Shown here one piece after another: positions 1-8,670 of a DNA stretch of 64,000 nt. The notes under the pieces were generated by a model. The model was not told the DNA's origin. It did not search any database and saw nothing but the letters and a program-made list of their open reading frames with translations. The translations under genes and the position numbers were made by a program. The stretch is taken from the NCBI GenBank assembly GCA_030522415.1, contig CM060115.1, positions 9,521,579 through 9,585,578 of the forward strand. Reading direction: 5' to 3'. Numbering within the stretch: the first letter of the stretch is position 1; each line of letters begins with the position of its first letter. The DNA is from Channallabes apus (lineage: Eukaryota > Chordata > Actinopteri > Siluriformes > Clariidae).

Positions 1-1317
1 CTTCAGTCCTCTCAGTGTCCCACTTCTTCTTGGCTAGCCTCTTTCCCTGTATACACTCCTGGACTTCCTCATTCCACCACCAAGTCTCCTTGTCCCCTTT
101 TCCCTTACCTGATGATACACCAAGTACCCTCTTACCTGTCTCCCTGATCACATTGGCTGTAGTTGTCCAATCAACTGAAAGCATCTCCTGACCACCCATA
201 GCTTGTCTCAACTCCTCCCTAAAGACTACACAACATTCTTCCTTTCTCAGCTTCCACCACTTTGTCCTCTGCTCTGCCTTTGTCCTCTTCACCTTACTCA
301 CCACCAGGGTTATTTTACACACCACCATTCTGTGTTGTCTGGCTACACTCTCCCCTACCAACACCTTGCAGTCACTGATCTCTTTGAGATTACAACGTCG
401 ACACAAGATGTAGTCCACCTGAGTGCTTCTGCCTCCACTCTTATATGTCACCCTATGTTCCTGCCCCTTCTGGAAGAAAGTATTTACTACTGCCATTTCC
501 ATCCTCTTTGCAAAGTCCACCACCATCTGTCCTTCTACATTCCTGTCCTGAAGACCAAACCTGCCCATCACATTTTCATCCCCTCTGTTCCCTTCCCCAA
601 CATGTCCATTGAAGTCTGCACCAATCACAACTCTCTCATCTCTGGGGATGCTCTGCATCATTTCATCTAACTCACTCCAGAATTTCTCCTTCTCTTCTAA
701 CACACATCCTACCTGTGGAGCATAACCACTAACAACATTGATCATCACACCATCAATTTCCAGCTTCAGACTCATCACCCTATCTGATACTCTCTTCACC
801 TCTAGAACATTCCTAACAAACTCCTCTTTCAGGATAACTCCTACTCCATTTCTTTTCCTATCCACACCATGGTAAAACAACTTGAACCCTGATCCTAAGC
901 TTCTAGCTTTGCTACCTTCCCACCTGGTCTCCTGGACACACAGTATATCCACCTTCCTTCTCTGCATCATATCAACCAACTCTCTTCCCTTCCCTGTCAT
1001 GGTCCCAACATTCAAGGTCCCTACTTTCACTCCTAAACTCTTGCCTTTCCTCTTCTCTCTCTGCTTTCGAACACGCCTTCCTGCTCTCCTTCTTCGACCA
1101 ACAGTAGCCCAATTTCCACCGGCACCCTGTAGGTTAACAGCACCAGTGGCGGTCGTTGTTAACCCGGGCCACGACCGATCCGGTATGGAAATGATATTTC
1201 TGATTCGCATCATTGATTTGGCAAATGTTTTACGTCGGATGCCCTTCCTGACACAACCATCTGCATTTATCCAGACTTGGGACTGGCACAAGAAGACACT
1301 AGATTGCGCCCCCCCAT
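1..1317 (-). mobile_element. RTE/BovB-like LINE, 5' part with endonuclease ORF, cut by window edge
   Basis: Non-LTR retrotransposon read on the minus strand; its reverse-transcriptase half lies left of position 1. From the in-frame ATG at 1213 to the edge the frame has no stop (about 404 codons). It encodes an exonuclease/endonuclease/phosphatase-fold endonuclease, which in this class nicks target DNA to prime reverse transcription. Visible motifs in order are NVGTMTGKGRELVDMM, VQETRW (catalytic Glu), GADFNGHVGEG (Asp and Asn) and VDYILC. The usual terminal SDH motif is replaced by ARQHRMVV. A basic linker leading towards the RT domain follows. Proteins of this type are often labelled craniofacial development protein 2-like because of BovB endonuclease homology. 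The element sits in the intron after exon 5 of the IgLON gene, in the same orientation. The exact clade (RTE, Expander or BovB-like) is uncertain. Confidence 0.85.
2..1213 (-). CDS. LINE endonuclease ORF, open at window edge
   Basis: Partial coding region of the LINE. The first in-frame ATG is at 1213-1211; the frame is also open upstream of it to about 1303, so the true start is unsure. The first ~60 codons are basic and look like a linker. The endonuclease core covers about residues 60-280 (VQETRW, GADFNGHVGEG, VDYILC). The rest is a Lys/Arg/Trp-rich connector with KWWKLRKEE and ETWWWNEEVQ. I translated the whole stretch and saw no stop or frameshift, which is unusual for an old copy and suggests recent insertion. 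The product would act in the nucleus at integration sites. Reverse transcriptase motifs cannot be checked because they would lie outside the window. Confidence 0.75.
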   Translation of the reverse strand, partial: MMRIRNIISIPDRSWPGLTTTATGAVNLQGAGGNWATVGRRRRAGRRVRKQREKRKGKSLGVKVGTLNVGTMTGKGRELVDMMQRRKVDILCVQETRWEGSKARSLGSGFKLFYHGVDRKRNGVGVILKEEFVRNVLEVKRVSDRVMSLKLEIDGVMINVVSGYAPQVGCVLEEKEKFWSELDEMMQSIPRDERVVIGADFNGHVGEGNRGDENVMGRFGLQDRNVEGQMVVDFAKRMEMAVVNTFFQKGQEHRVTYKSGGRSTQVDYILCRRCNLKEISDCKVLVGESVARQHRMVVCKITLVVSKVKRTKAEQRTKWWKLRKEECCVVFREELRQAMGGQEMLSVDWTTTANVIRETGKRVLGVSSGKGKGDKETWWWNEEVQECIQGKRLAKKKWDTERTE

Positions 1318-1496
1318 GGTTGCATTAAGAGAGAGCAGAACCCCAGAAAACTGTAAACATCAATTTTCCAGCTGATGGCTGACCTTTGAACTTGTTCTTG
1401 GTCGGTGACTGAAAATGTTTCTCTGCCGTTTTAGTCTCATGCTCTTTTCTCTATAAGAAAAGCTCACCCTTCTTAAGAGTATCAATCCAAATTGTG

Positions 1497-1949
1497 TGTT
1501 TTTTTTTTTTTTTTGGGTTTATCCAATTTTCTCTCCAATTTAGTCGTGGCCAATTCCTCCCCATCACTAGGGGGCTCCCACATTAAGGCCACTACCACTC
1601 AGTCAGGAGGGCGAAGACTATCACATGTTTCCTCCGAACCGCGTGACGTCAACCGACTGCATTTTTACGAACTGCTTGCTCACGCACCATTAGGGGCGGA
1701 GTAACACAATCGGAGGAAAGCGCTATCCGCTCCTTCCGCGTGCGCAAGTTCATAGACGCCCCTGATTGGCTGTAGAGCCGTGAATAATGTGGGAGCGCAA
1801 GTACCTCTCATCCCTCCCCCATGAGAGAGCTTGGCCAATCAGCTCTCTCTATGCCTCCAGCTGTGAGAGGAAAACAGCATCACCCGGGGTTCGAACCAGT
1901 GCTCTCCGGATGATAGGGCGAGCTCTTTACCACTGCGCCACTTGGAGGC
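1497..1949 (-). mobile_element. tRNA-headed SINE, full length with A-tail and target duplication
   Basis: Read on the minus strand it begins with a tRNA-like head that has an A-box-like TGGCGCAGTGG and a B box GGTTCGAACCC near 1890. It ends in an A-tail, seen on the plus strand as T16 at 1499-1514. Imperfect 15-bp flanks at 1483-1497 and 1950-1964 (caatccaaattgtgt / caatctaaattatgt) fit a target-site duplication. A second copy lies at 8671-9064. The body carries a self-complementary pair around 1760-1860 (gattggctgtagag / ttggccaatcagctc). No protein is encoded. Confidence 0.8.
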
Positions 1950-1964
1950 CAATCTAAATTATGT

Positions 1965-3389
1965 TTGCAGATCTCAAAAAACTTTCTCCAGTGATACATT
2001 CAATCAGATCCACTCTCAGACCACAAAAAACAAAACAAATCACTGCACGCTGCTCTTCTTTCATGCAAATCACAAGTGGGGCATCCATTATTTCTCACAC
2101 CGCTGTTACAAATGAACTGGTGTAAGACGTTCACACCTACACAGCAGTGACTGGGGAAGACGGTAGCCTTGAACGGAAAGCATTGGTAACACAGAAGTTT
2201 TAATATAATATTTAAACTTTTGAATATTTTTGAATTATATATTAAAAATAGAACTCTTATTAATATATCGGGAAAAAATATCAGTGCTCTTGCCTGCCTT
2301 CCTACTTTATCAGCTATCAGAGAATGAGATCTGCACATGCAAGGAGACAGATGGTACCAGAGACATCATGTCTTAAAGAGCAGCTCACCAATGTGTTCAG
2401 GTACAATTGCCTTTTATATTTGATGTGAGCCGTACATGAATTTCCCTGAAATCACCTTTGCACGTCTAATCCAGTAGGTACGCCAATCCATTCCCAGGCA
2501 CAGCAAACAAATGCGACGAAATTTGGGGTTAAGCGTACCGGTGACTGTGCCATGAGCTGTAGTGTGAAGGCACCCTTAATTACAGTATGGCACACAACCA
2601 AAAATGATAATCATGGTGCTGAATTCATATTTAGATTCTGCAAGGAAACTCATTCAGTGTTAAATATGGCTATATACTGTACATATATACTTTTATTAAA
2701 GCACCATCTAGTGATCAAATGAAAAAACATTTTTTGAACCCAGACGCATAATAAGAGTTTAAGCATTTCTTTGCAAATAGTGCCCCCTATTTAAACTCAC
2801 ATGGAACGTACATCAAAAATACACTTTCCCCCCCCTGATCCTGATTCTGGAATAGAATATAGTTCTGGAATATAGTTCATGAAGGACTCTTTGGTACAAA
2901 ACGTAAAAAAAAAATAAAACAATCCCAAAACAATCTAACGGGCGAACATCCAGTGTCTTGAATGAACGGCTTGTGGAGCAAAGGTTCCACATGACTGGCA
3001 GCATGTGTGAAAGAAATATTATGGTGAAAACCAGAATAATTCCTTCAGTTCTTCAATTTTGTAGGCAGCACTGCAGAGCCACTTTCACACTTAAAAAAAA
3101 ACAACAACAAAAAAAAACAATGGAAACCCGGCACACCTAAAAGTGATAAGAAAAGTAATGAAAAATGACTGGTGCTGGGGATCTAAAAGAGAAAGTGTTA
3201 GTCAGTGTCCCATTCCCTCTATCATTTAAACTCCCACTTGTCCACACTCACATCAATATTGTTTAGATATTAAATAAAAGAGATAAGACAGATCAGGGAT
3301 TTTAAAATACATTTCACAATTGTCAAGACATCCCAGCTGGAATAAGGCAGCAGGAGCTTAAAACCTGTGTGTAGTGCGTAAACAGTTAC
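1965..3389. other. Unique intronic sequence after exon 5 of the IgLON gene
   Basis: AT-rich DNA between the SINE and exon 5. I looked on the minus strand for the exon that should complete Ig3 (a Y-G-N-Y-T-C type motif followed by a hydrophobic GPI signal) and did not find it. An A-rich run lies near 3093-3120. Short ORFs here have no recognisable family. Confidence 0.5.
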
Positions 3390-3510
3390 CTCCGGTCGTC
3401 CCTGTACCACTCGAAGGATGCTGTCGGGACAGCCAGGGCCTCACATCGCAAGATGGCCGTCTTCCCCACTTGAGCTGGCATATTCTTTATGTCTGTGATT
3501 ATGGGTGGAT
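3390..3510 (-). CDS. iglon5: IgLON family member 5, exon encoding first half of Ig3
   Basis: Exon of 121 bases, the usual size of the corresponding IgLON exon. The acceptor is cttcctccag at its upper edge and the donor AG|gtaact at its lower edge. It enters in phase 1, completing the Tyr of the interdomain Y-P-P, and leaves in phase 2. The 40 residues start at the Ig2-Ig3 hinge (PPIITDIKNMP), continue through VGKTAILRCEALAVP with the first Ig3 disulphide cysteine, and end at SFEWYRDDR, which holds the Ig core tryptophan. IgLON proteins are GPI-anchored neuronal surface adhesion molecules that pair with each other in cis and trans. The next exon, with the second Ig3 cysteine and the GPI signal, should lie below position 1. 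Confidence 0.88.
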
Positions 3511-3640
3511 CTGGAGGAAGAGCGATCATTTACAGTACTGGAATTGTCTTATGAACTTCACAAAGAACTTTCAGACAGATCTGAATAAGCTAATAAATAA
3601 AAGAATGAGGAGTGTTGTGGATACTGGAAACACTGTGGAT

Positions 3641-3641
3641 A

Positions 3642-3672
<31 letters not shown>
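3641..3672. repeat. (ATT)n microsatellite
   Basis: About ten uninterrupted ATT units immediately upstream of exon 5 in gene orientation. Confidence 0.95.
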
Positions 3673-3865
3673 TCCTGTATATCTTTGTGCAATCCTATCC
3701 ACACGAGAACTGTTAGATATAATTATTTTCCCGAAGACAATAATTAAATTCATATTTACTAGGTGCTAATAAAGAGAAAGGGAGAGAAGAAATTGCGGTG
3801 TATACAACAGTAGAGGCTGGGTCTCAGGAGGATAATATGCCAGAACAATTACAAATACAGTCTAT

Positions 3866-4018
3866 ATTTACAGCATTTGGCTGAGGTCCTTATCCAGAGC
3901 AACTTACATTTTATCTTATCTTAAATCTGAGCATTTAAGGATTAAGGGCCTTGCTCAGTGGCAGCTTGCTCGTACTGGAGTTTGAACCTGGTACCTTTTG
4001 ATCAGTAGTACAGTACAA
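3866..4018 (-). mobile_element. Fragment of a tRNA-derived fish SINE (family with GATCAGTA head)
   Basis: On the minus strand the right end reads as a tRNA-like head with TACTGATCA and GGTTCAAACTCC. It is followed by the typical CACTGAGCAAGGCCCTTAA stretch and a tail containing AGCATTTGGCTGAGG in complement. Relatives lie at 22764-22915, 41395-41560 and, in the opposite orientation, 49795-50030. The family is inferred from memory of common fish repeats. Confidence 0.6.
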
Positions 4019-4092
4019 CACCATATACAGTATACAAATACAGCAAAATACAATACAGCGAAGCACTTCCCTTAGTCTGTTTTACTTCACAT

Positions 4093-4349
4093 AATTACTC
4101 ATTCACTCTGGACAGGGTGCCAATACTTTGCATACACACACTCATTCACATTCTACAGTACATGCAACTTGGTAATGCCAATTAGCCTAATTTGGACTGT
4201 GGGAGGAAACAGGAGTACCCGGAGTAACTACCCACCAAACATGGGTAGAACATGCAAACTCCATGCTCACAGACCCGAGGTGAGAATCAAACCCGGTCCC
4301 TGGAGGTGCAAAGCGACAGTAATAGCCATTAGAAACTGTGCTGCCTCAC
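4093..4349 (-). mobile_element. Mermaid/V-SINE-like SINE, diverged copy
   Basis: Shares the signature blocks of this family: GACAGGGTGCCAAT, GCCAATTAGCCTAA, GGACTGTGGGAGGAAAC, CATGCAAACTCCATGC and a degenerate B box near 4290, with the tRNA-like head at the high-coordinate end. It carries a TACAGTA at about 4155 where better-preserved copies have only CTAC, a candidate transposon excision scar. Confidence 0.75.
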
Positions 4350-4933
4350 AATACTTTTGACTTAGTTGCTGCTTTTAGCCTAGTTACAGTAATTGGATTT
4401 CCAGAAGAGGATAACATGAGGTATGCCGGAGTTTTGACGTGCCTGTTGGTCTAATGAATTGAGACCCAGAGGAAAAAGATAATCAATAATAGACCAGCCT
4501 TGCCACTGGTGAGCGGAAAGCCATGGAATATGGCAAGTCAGTTGAAAAGATTTATTTATTTAATTTAATTTTTAAACATATTTTATTGCTTGCTCCAATG
4601 TTTTATACTGTCCATGTAACCGGATCAACCACCAGGTAAATTAAATAACACTGATTTTCAATGATGAACTGGAGAACTGGTGGCAGGACCATGGGCCCCC
4701 AGCCTGATCCACACATGTGGGGTTTGATTATGGATTGATATTTCATATTAAGTACAGACGGCTACAATGAGTGATATATTTAGGTTAACTATTCTTCTTC
4801 TTATTATTATTATTAAGATCAAATGCAAAATTGAATGTAGCAGTAACCATACAGCTTCCTATTGCTCCAAATAGGAGATGGTTATGTGTACTGTATATAC
4901 TGTATATGTGTGTGTGTGTTTCACCAGACTCAC
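4350..4933. other. Intron between exons 4 and 5, lower part
   Basis: AT-rich intron sequence with an (ATT)n tract at about 4795-4815 and a TG-rich tract just downstream of the exon 4 donor (about 4886-4920). No coding or RNA feature seen. Confidence 0.5.
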
Positions 4934-5065
4934 AATTCACTGTGACCTTGACGCGGCGTGTATCCGGTGGCGCCACACCGTTATTCGTGATGCACATGAA
5001 CTCTTCAGCTTGATGCCGTTTGATCTCTGTGATGTCCAGAAACTCTCCCTCGTACATGCGTCCAG
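4934..5065 (-). CDS. iglon5: IgLON family member 5, exon encoding second half of Ig2
   Basis: Exon of 132 bases with acceptor ggcttgcag and a strong donor T|gtgagt. It enters and leaves in phase 1. It encodes the C-terminal strands of Ig2: GRMYEGEFLDITEIKRHQ, then EEFMCITNNG with the second Ig2 cysteine, and finally the strand RRVKVTVN leading into Ig3. Known IGLON5 proteins share the E-G-E-x-L-(D/E)-I-x-(D/E)-I pattern, the V-x-x-N-G-V-type loop and RRVxVTVN here, closer than LSAMP, NTM or OPCML. The residue two before the cysteine is Phe, where the usual Ig tyrosine corner (Y-x-C) has Tyr; this is conservative. The exon lies 11.9 kb from the preceding one, across an intron holding an LTR element, a Tc1 element and several SINEs. 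Confidence 0.9.
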
Positions 5066-5082
5066 CTGCAAGCCACACACAA

Positions 5083-5126
5083 ACACACACACACACATAC
5101 ACACACAGACAAAAAAAAAAAAAAAC
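5083..5126. repeat. CA and A-rich simple repeat
   Basis: (CA)n followed by an A run, directly upstream of the exon 4 acceptor in gene orientation, so on the minus strand it supplies the T/G-rich tract before the splice site. Confidence 0.9.
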
Positions 5127-5149
5127 ACAGACAAAAGGGTCAAATGTCA

Positions 5150-5560
5150 CATCCGAACTTCCCACGAGGAACAGCTGAGCATAATGTGTTCCTGTTGCTA
5201 ATGATAAATTAGCGCACCCCCAACGAGACCACTCTAATTAGCGGCTGCTGACTCTCAATCACTGTTAGCATGTTTGATCAAATGGGTTTATTTAAACTCA
5301 ATGGGCCTAATTGATGGTTTATTTAGCTGCCGAGATCGAAATGTTTGGACTGTGGCCGGCGTGAAGCATTGCCAAAATGAATAATGTTCAGTAGACGTAG
5401 TGTCATTTAGCTCAGAAATGAGCTACAGCACTTCGTTAACAAGGCTGGATGATGAGTCGACGTTTATTGTGGAAAATCTGACGGAGTGGATGGATATGAA
5501 AAGGGCACAGCAAATTTTATGGAGGGGAAAGAGAACACTCTAGCGGGGCTGTAGCATGGC
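5150..5560. promoter_or_regulatory. Candidate conserved non-coding block beside exon 4
   Basis: Repeat-free sequence of mixed composition with homeodomain-like cores (TAATTAGCGG, CTAATTGATGG, GATAAATTAGCGC), the style of vertebrate intronic enhancers near neural genes. No cross-species alignment was possible, so this rests on composition alone. Confidence 0.25.
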
Positions 5561-6399
5561 GTATTCCACTCTGCAGGTTTGTCGCTTTTAAAAAATTAGA
5601 CACCTTTAAACAAATGGTGCCATATCTCTTGAGTGCTTGTTTCCCTTCGCATGCTTCACAACCTAAAATTCTGAGTAGTGTGTGTCAAGTTCTAGACAAA
5701 AATCATTTTGAAACTAATGCGAATTTGACGAAGAGGGGAAGGATGTTTTTTTTCCCGCTTCCCCATTAAAGCAACAAATCCATTTTGTTGCTCAATAATC
5801 TTATCAAAGACGCCTCAGGGAGTCACGTTTTCCATCTGAATCTCGATTAAAAATTTGTTGCACTGGATGTCAGGAACTTAAAATGTTCAATCCTGTATAT
5901 CTGTGACCTCTGTCTGACCTGTATACAATAATACTGTAATTATTTGTAATTTAGCTTGTCAAAATGTAAATTATTTGTAATTAAAATAAAAATTTTTTTT
6001 ACATTTTTTCTTTTTTTTCGTCCCTTCTTTATCTTTTTATTCATATTTCCTGCTTTTGTCACTTGGTGTCATTAAGATTAATTAGTTTGACTTTGGAAAA
6101 ATAGCACAACTGCAATTTGTTGTTGTTGTTATTATCTTATGCTATCTCGGATTAGACATCCGATCCTCTTGAATGAACTTAAAATAGGGATTTACATGAC
6201 TGGCTGCAGCAATCATGTAATCCAGCTGTGAAAATCCCCATGTAGAGTTGCATTTTCAACATATTTTGGTCGCCTGTTGTGCCAGTAAATTATTCTGAAA
6301 GTATCCTGTAAGTACCTGCTGCATTACGTTCAAATCCTAGTTTCCTAAATGGCTCAAGTTAAGATCATTTTAAACACTAGACAGTGTGTTTAATGTTAT
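5561..6399. other. Unique intronic sequence
   Basis: AT-rich, with T-rich tracts at about 5990-6020 and (TTG)n at about 6118-6132. No feature recognised. The last four bases (TTAT, 6396-6399) are the left target duplication of the LTR element. Confidence 0.5.
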
Positions 6400-6705
6400 T
6401 GTGGTGTGGGCGGGCCGTCATGCTTTGCGGGTGTTTTCTCTGTCTACCATGGGAGAGAAGGGTGTTTAGGTTAGTGGCTTCGGCCAAGTTGGGTGTGTGT
6501 GTTTGTGTGTGTGTGTGCGCGTGCGTGTGTGTGCGCGTGCGTGCGTGCGTGCGTGCGCGTGCGTGCGTGCGTGCGTGCGCGCGCGCTTGACCTGTGTATA
6601 TGTGCTTGTGCTGAGAGTAATAAACTACTCCCCAGCCATTTGCATTGGGGAGCAAGTAAGCTCACTCGTCCTCCAAGATCCCTGCTAGTGTTGAAAAACG
6701 CAACA
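6400..6705 (+). repeat. 5' LTR
   Basis: Starts TGTGGTGTGGGCGGGCC and ends CGCAACA. It contains a long (GT)n/(GC)n tract at 6493-6587 and AATAAA within gagtaataaactactcc (about 6617). It matches the 3' LTR closely outside the microsatellite, apart from a short indel near the start. Confidence 0.9.
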
Positions 6706-6723
6706 TTGGTGTCAGAAGTGGGA
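6706..6723 (+). promoter_or_regulatory. Primer binding site of the LTR element
   Basis: TTGGTGTCAGAAGTGGGA directly after the 5' LTR, the expected position and style of a tRNA primer-binding site in Gypsy elements. I cannot name the tRNA with confidence. Confidence 0.7.
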
Positions 6724-6889
6724 TGGAGATTTTCGAGTTGGAGCGAACGGTGGAGGACCTGTGGAAGATTCAGGAGGGCCGCCGAGTTGCAGCATGACTC
6801 CGGAAGAAAAAACATCTCCCGGACGGAATCAGTGCCAGCAAGGAGACACGACGAAAGCGGAGCGGCGAGATGAGGATCCCGGCACTGGA

Positions 6890-7370
6890 TCTCGGAACGG
6901 GGCCCAATGTTGATGCTGCGCAAGTGCCGGAGCAAGCTACAGCTCCGTGCCTGGGATGTGCGCCGCAGCTGCGCCTTCCCTCCTACAAGGCGCCGTTGAG
7001 CCCTATGTGTTCTTCGCCCAAGCTGCCGACTTCGCAGGCTGGTCTCTGGCGGAAACGGCTGTAAGGGTAGCACTCTCGCTGAAGGGCGACGCGCTCCGGG
7101 CATTGGAAGATCTCCGGGCCGATGAGCGGAAGGACTGGACAAAGCTCCGAGAGTCGCTTCACCTCCAGTTCGGCGCCAGTGACCGTCAAGAAGCAGCATG
7201 CGAGGAGCTGGCGGTCCGCGAGCTATCCAGAGTGCGAGCCCAATAAACAGGAAGAGCTAGCATATCGCACTTTTCTTCGAGGGCTCCGACCGCCGCGGCT
7301 CCGTGAGCACATCAGGTTAGCAGCACCAGCTTCCCTCACCGAGGCGCTACGCGCAGCACAGCGCTGAACC
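6890..7370 (+). pseudogene. gag-like remnant of the LTR element
   Basis: Frameshifted capsid-region remnant. One frame (6947-7246) holds AVEPYVFFAQAADFAGW, AETAVRVALSLKGDALRAL and DWTKLRESLHLQFG, the pattern of Gypsy gag. The reading then shifts into the frame of 7122-7367 for NKQEELAYRTFLRGLRP and LREHIRLAAPASLTEALRAA. The shift near 7200-7240 breaks the protein. The zinc-knuckle segment is not recognisable. Confidence 0.7.
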
Positions 7371-7559
7371 CACAACTGCAGTGCATAACGGCGAAAGAGC
7401 CGAGCGACCGCCCGCAGCTCGGGGGCACTCGGTAGGTGAATCTAGCCGGGGACAGGGCTACCCGTCACGGCTAGGCCACGAACTACTCTCTGGGGTTTCG
7501 CGGCGATGCCGAGGCAACGTTCCTAGGCCTGAGCGACAGCGTACCCCAGCAGCCGTCGA

Positions 7560-8111
7560 ATGAGTGTGGTCATGCCAGGTGAACATCCAGGCATCAAAGC
7601 AAAGCGTCGTCGGTACTGCGAGCGAGGTGAAGAGCGCGTGTGCCGAGTTACTCCCTCGCCGAGAGCATCGCCCGCAGTCGGATCACCTGCGACGCCGCTG
7701 GTCAGTGAACGCTTTGTCCGCTACACGGCAAAGAAGGGCCCCACCCAGCGCTCGCGGGCACCGCTGCAGGACTTTCGGGTGGGGGCACCTGTGGAGCGTG
7801 TGGGCGTGGACACTCACAGCCAGGGGCGTGGTTTTGCTGCTGGTGAGCAGGTGTGGGTGTGTTCCGGAAGGAAGAGAGGGCGTTCACCCAAGCTCATGTC
7901 TCACTGGGTGGGCCCCTGTACGGTACTCGCTCAGCTCGCCGAGTTCATCTACCGGGTGCGGTTGGCGGAGCGGGTGTTGCTCCACCGAGACCGTCTTGTG
8001 CCTTACCAGCCGCACGCCGGTGAGACATCGACCGCCTCCGGGACAATGTGCTTCTCCACAAAAGGACCCCGGCGTACACAGCGCCGACCGCCTTCACGCC
8101 TCCAAGACTGA
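7560..8111 (+). pseudogene. Integrase remnant: ends fused across a deletion
   Basis: An open 183-codon frame. Around residues 55-80 it keeps the end of the integrase zinc-binding region and the start of the catalytic core (KKGPTQRSRAPLQ, then VGAPVERVGVD). It then jumps to the C-terminal GPY/F-type domain (QVWVCSGRKRGRSPKLMSHW, VGPCTVLAQLAEFIYRVRLA, LLHRDRLVPYQP). Most of the DDE core is deleted, so it cannot integrate DNA. The first ~50 residues have no recognised match. The frame is open by chance of the deletion, not as a working gene. Confidence 0.75.
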
Positions 8112-8141
8112 GAGTCATGGTGACCGGGGACGGTCAAAGCT

Positions 8142-8154
8142 CGGGTGGGGGCAG
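8142..8154 (+). promoter_or_regulatory. Polypurine tract of the LTR element
   Basis: G-rich GGGTGGGGGCAG immediately before the 3' LTR, where plus-strand DNA synthesis would be primed. Confidence 0.7.
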
Positions 8155-8257
8155 TGTAGCGTGGGCGGGCCGGCGGCTGACGGCCGTCATGCTTTGCGGG
8201 TGTTTTCTCTGTCTACCATGAGAGAGAAGGGTGTTTAGGTTAGTGGCTTCGGCCAAG

Positions 8258-8296
<39 letters not shown>

Positions 8297-8439
8297 CGTG
8301 TGTGTGTGTGTGTGTGTGTGCTTGACCTGTGTATATGGCTTGTGCTGAGAGTAATAAACTACTCCCCAGCCATTTGCATTGGGGAGCAAGTAAGCTCACT
8401 CGTCCTCCAAGATCCCTGCTAGCGTCGAAAAACGCAACA
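8155..8439 (+). repeat. 3' LTR
   Basis: Starts TGTAGCGTGGGCGGGCC and ends CGCAACA, followed by the right TTAT duplication. Relative to the 5' LTR it has a short extra GC-rich segment near 8172-8187 and a much shorter TG/CG tract (8259-8320). Confidence 0.9.
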
Positions 8440-8670
8440 TTATATTCACTCTACCAGATGCAATGCTTATGTAAACCTGTGGGGAACTGGAAAAACCTTT
8501 CGTAGTGTCATGCATAGGAAGCTCAAATGACAAAGCTCTGGTGAATCCATACATGTGCAAATAAGCGGAACAAACAGCCTGGCTGCTGATTGGAACGCGC
8601 CCACTTAACTCAGTTACGACAAGTTAGCTAGGTTAGCAAAAATGCTAAGGTGGCTAATGTTAATTTAGCT

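Larger units (their letters stand above)
6400..8439 (+). mobile_element. Ty3/Gypsy-like LTR retrotransposon, internally deleted
   Basis: Plus-strand element bounded by two related LTRs (6400-6705 and 8155-8439) and flanked by a perfect 4-bp target duplication TTAT (6396-6399 and 8440-8443). A primer-binding-site-like TTGGTGTCAGAAGTGGGA follows the 5' LTR, and a purine-rich GGGTGGGGGCAG precedes the 3' LTR. The interior keeps frameshifted gag-like sequence and the two ends of integrase. Protease, reverse transcriptase and RNase H are missing. At about 2 kb it is less than half the size of a complete element. It is non-autonomous and lies in the large intron between exons 3 and 4, opposite to the gene. 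Its GC-rich interior contrasts with the AT-rich surroundings. Confidence 0.88.

Noticed and set aside
203..670. Plus-strand ORF of 155 codons
   Set aside because: Antisense shadow of the LINE endonuclease frame, which carries the recognisable motifs on the minus strand.
1880..1949. Possible tRNA genes (B boxes GGTTCGAACCC at ~1890, ~9003, ~39290)
   Set aside because: Each is the head of a SINE. The flanks continue as repeat body and no cloverleaf acceptor stem closes.
4785..5165. Minus-strand ORF of 126 codons across exon 4
   Set aside because: Only 4934-5065 is exon. The ends are CA/TG repeats and intron; splice sites and IgLON homology define the shorter interval.
6471..7199. Minus-strand ORF of 242 codons
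   Set aside because: Runs antisense through the LTR microsatellite and gag region; Arg/Thr/His-rich repeats come from the GT/GC tract. The plus strand holds the gag and integrase matches.
7564..8238. Plus-strand ORF of 224 codons
   Set aside because: Overlaps the integrase remnant in another frame; the GPY/F-type motifs are in the 7560-8111 frame.
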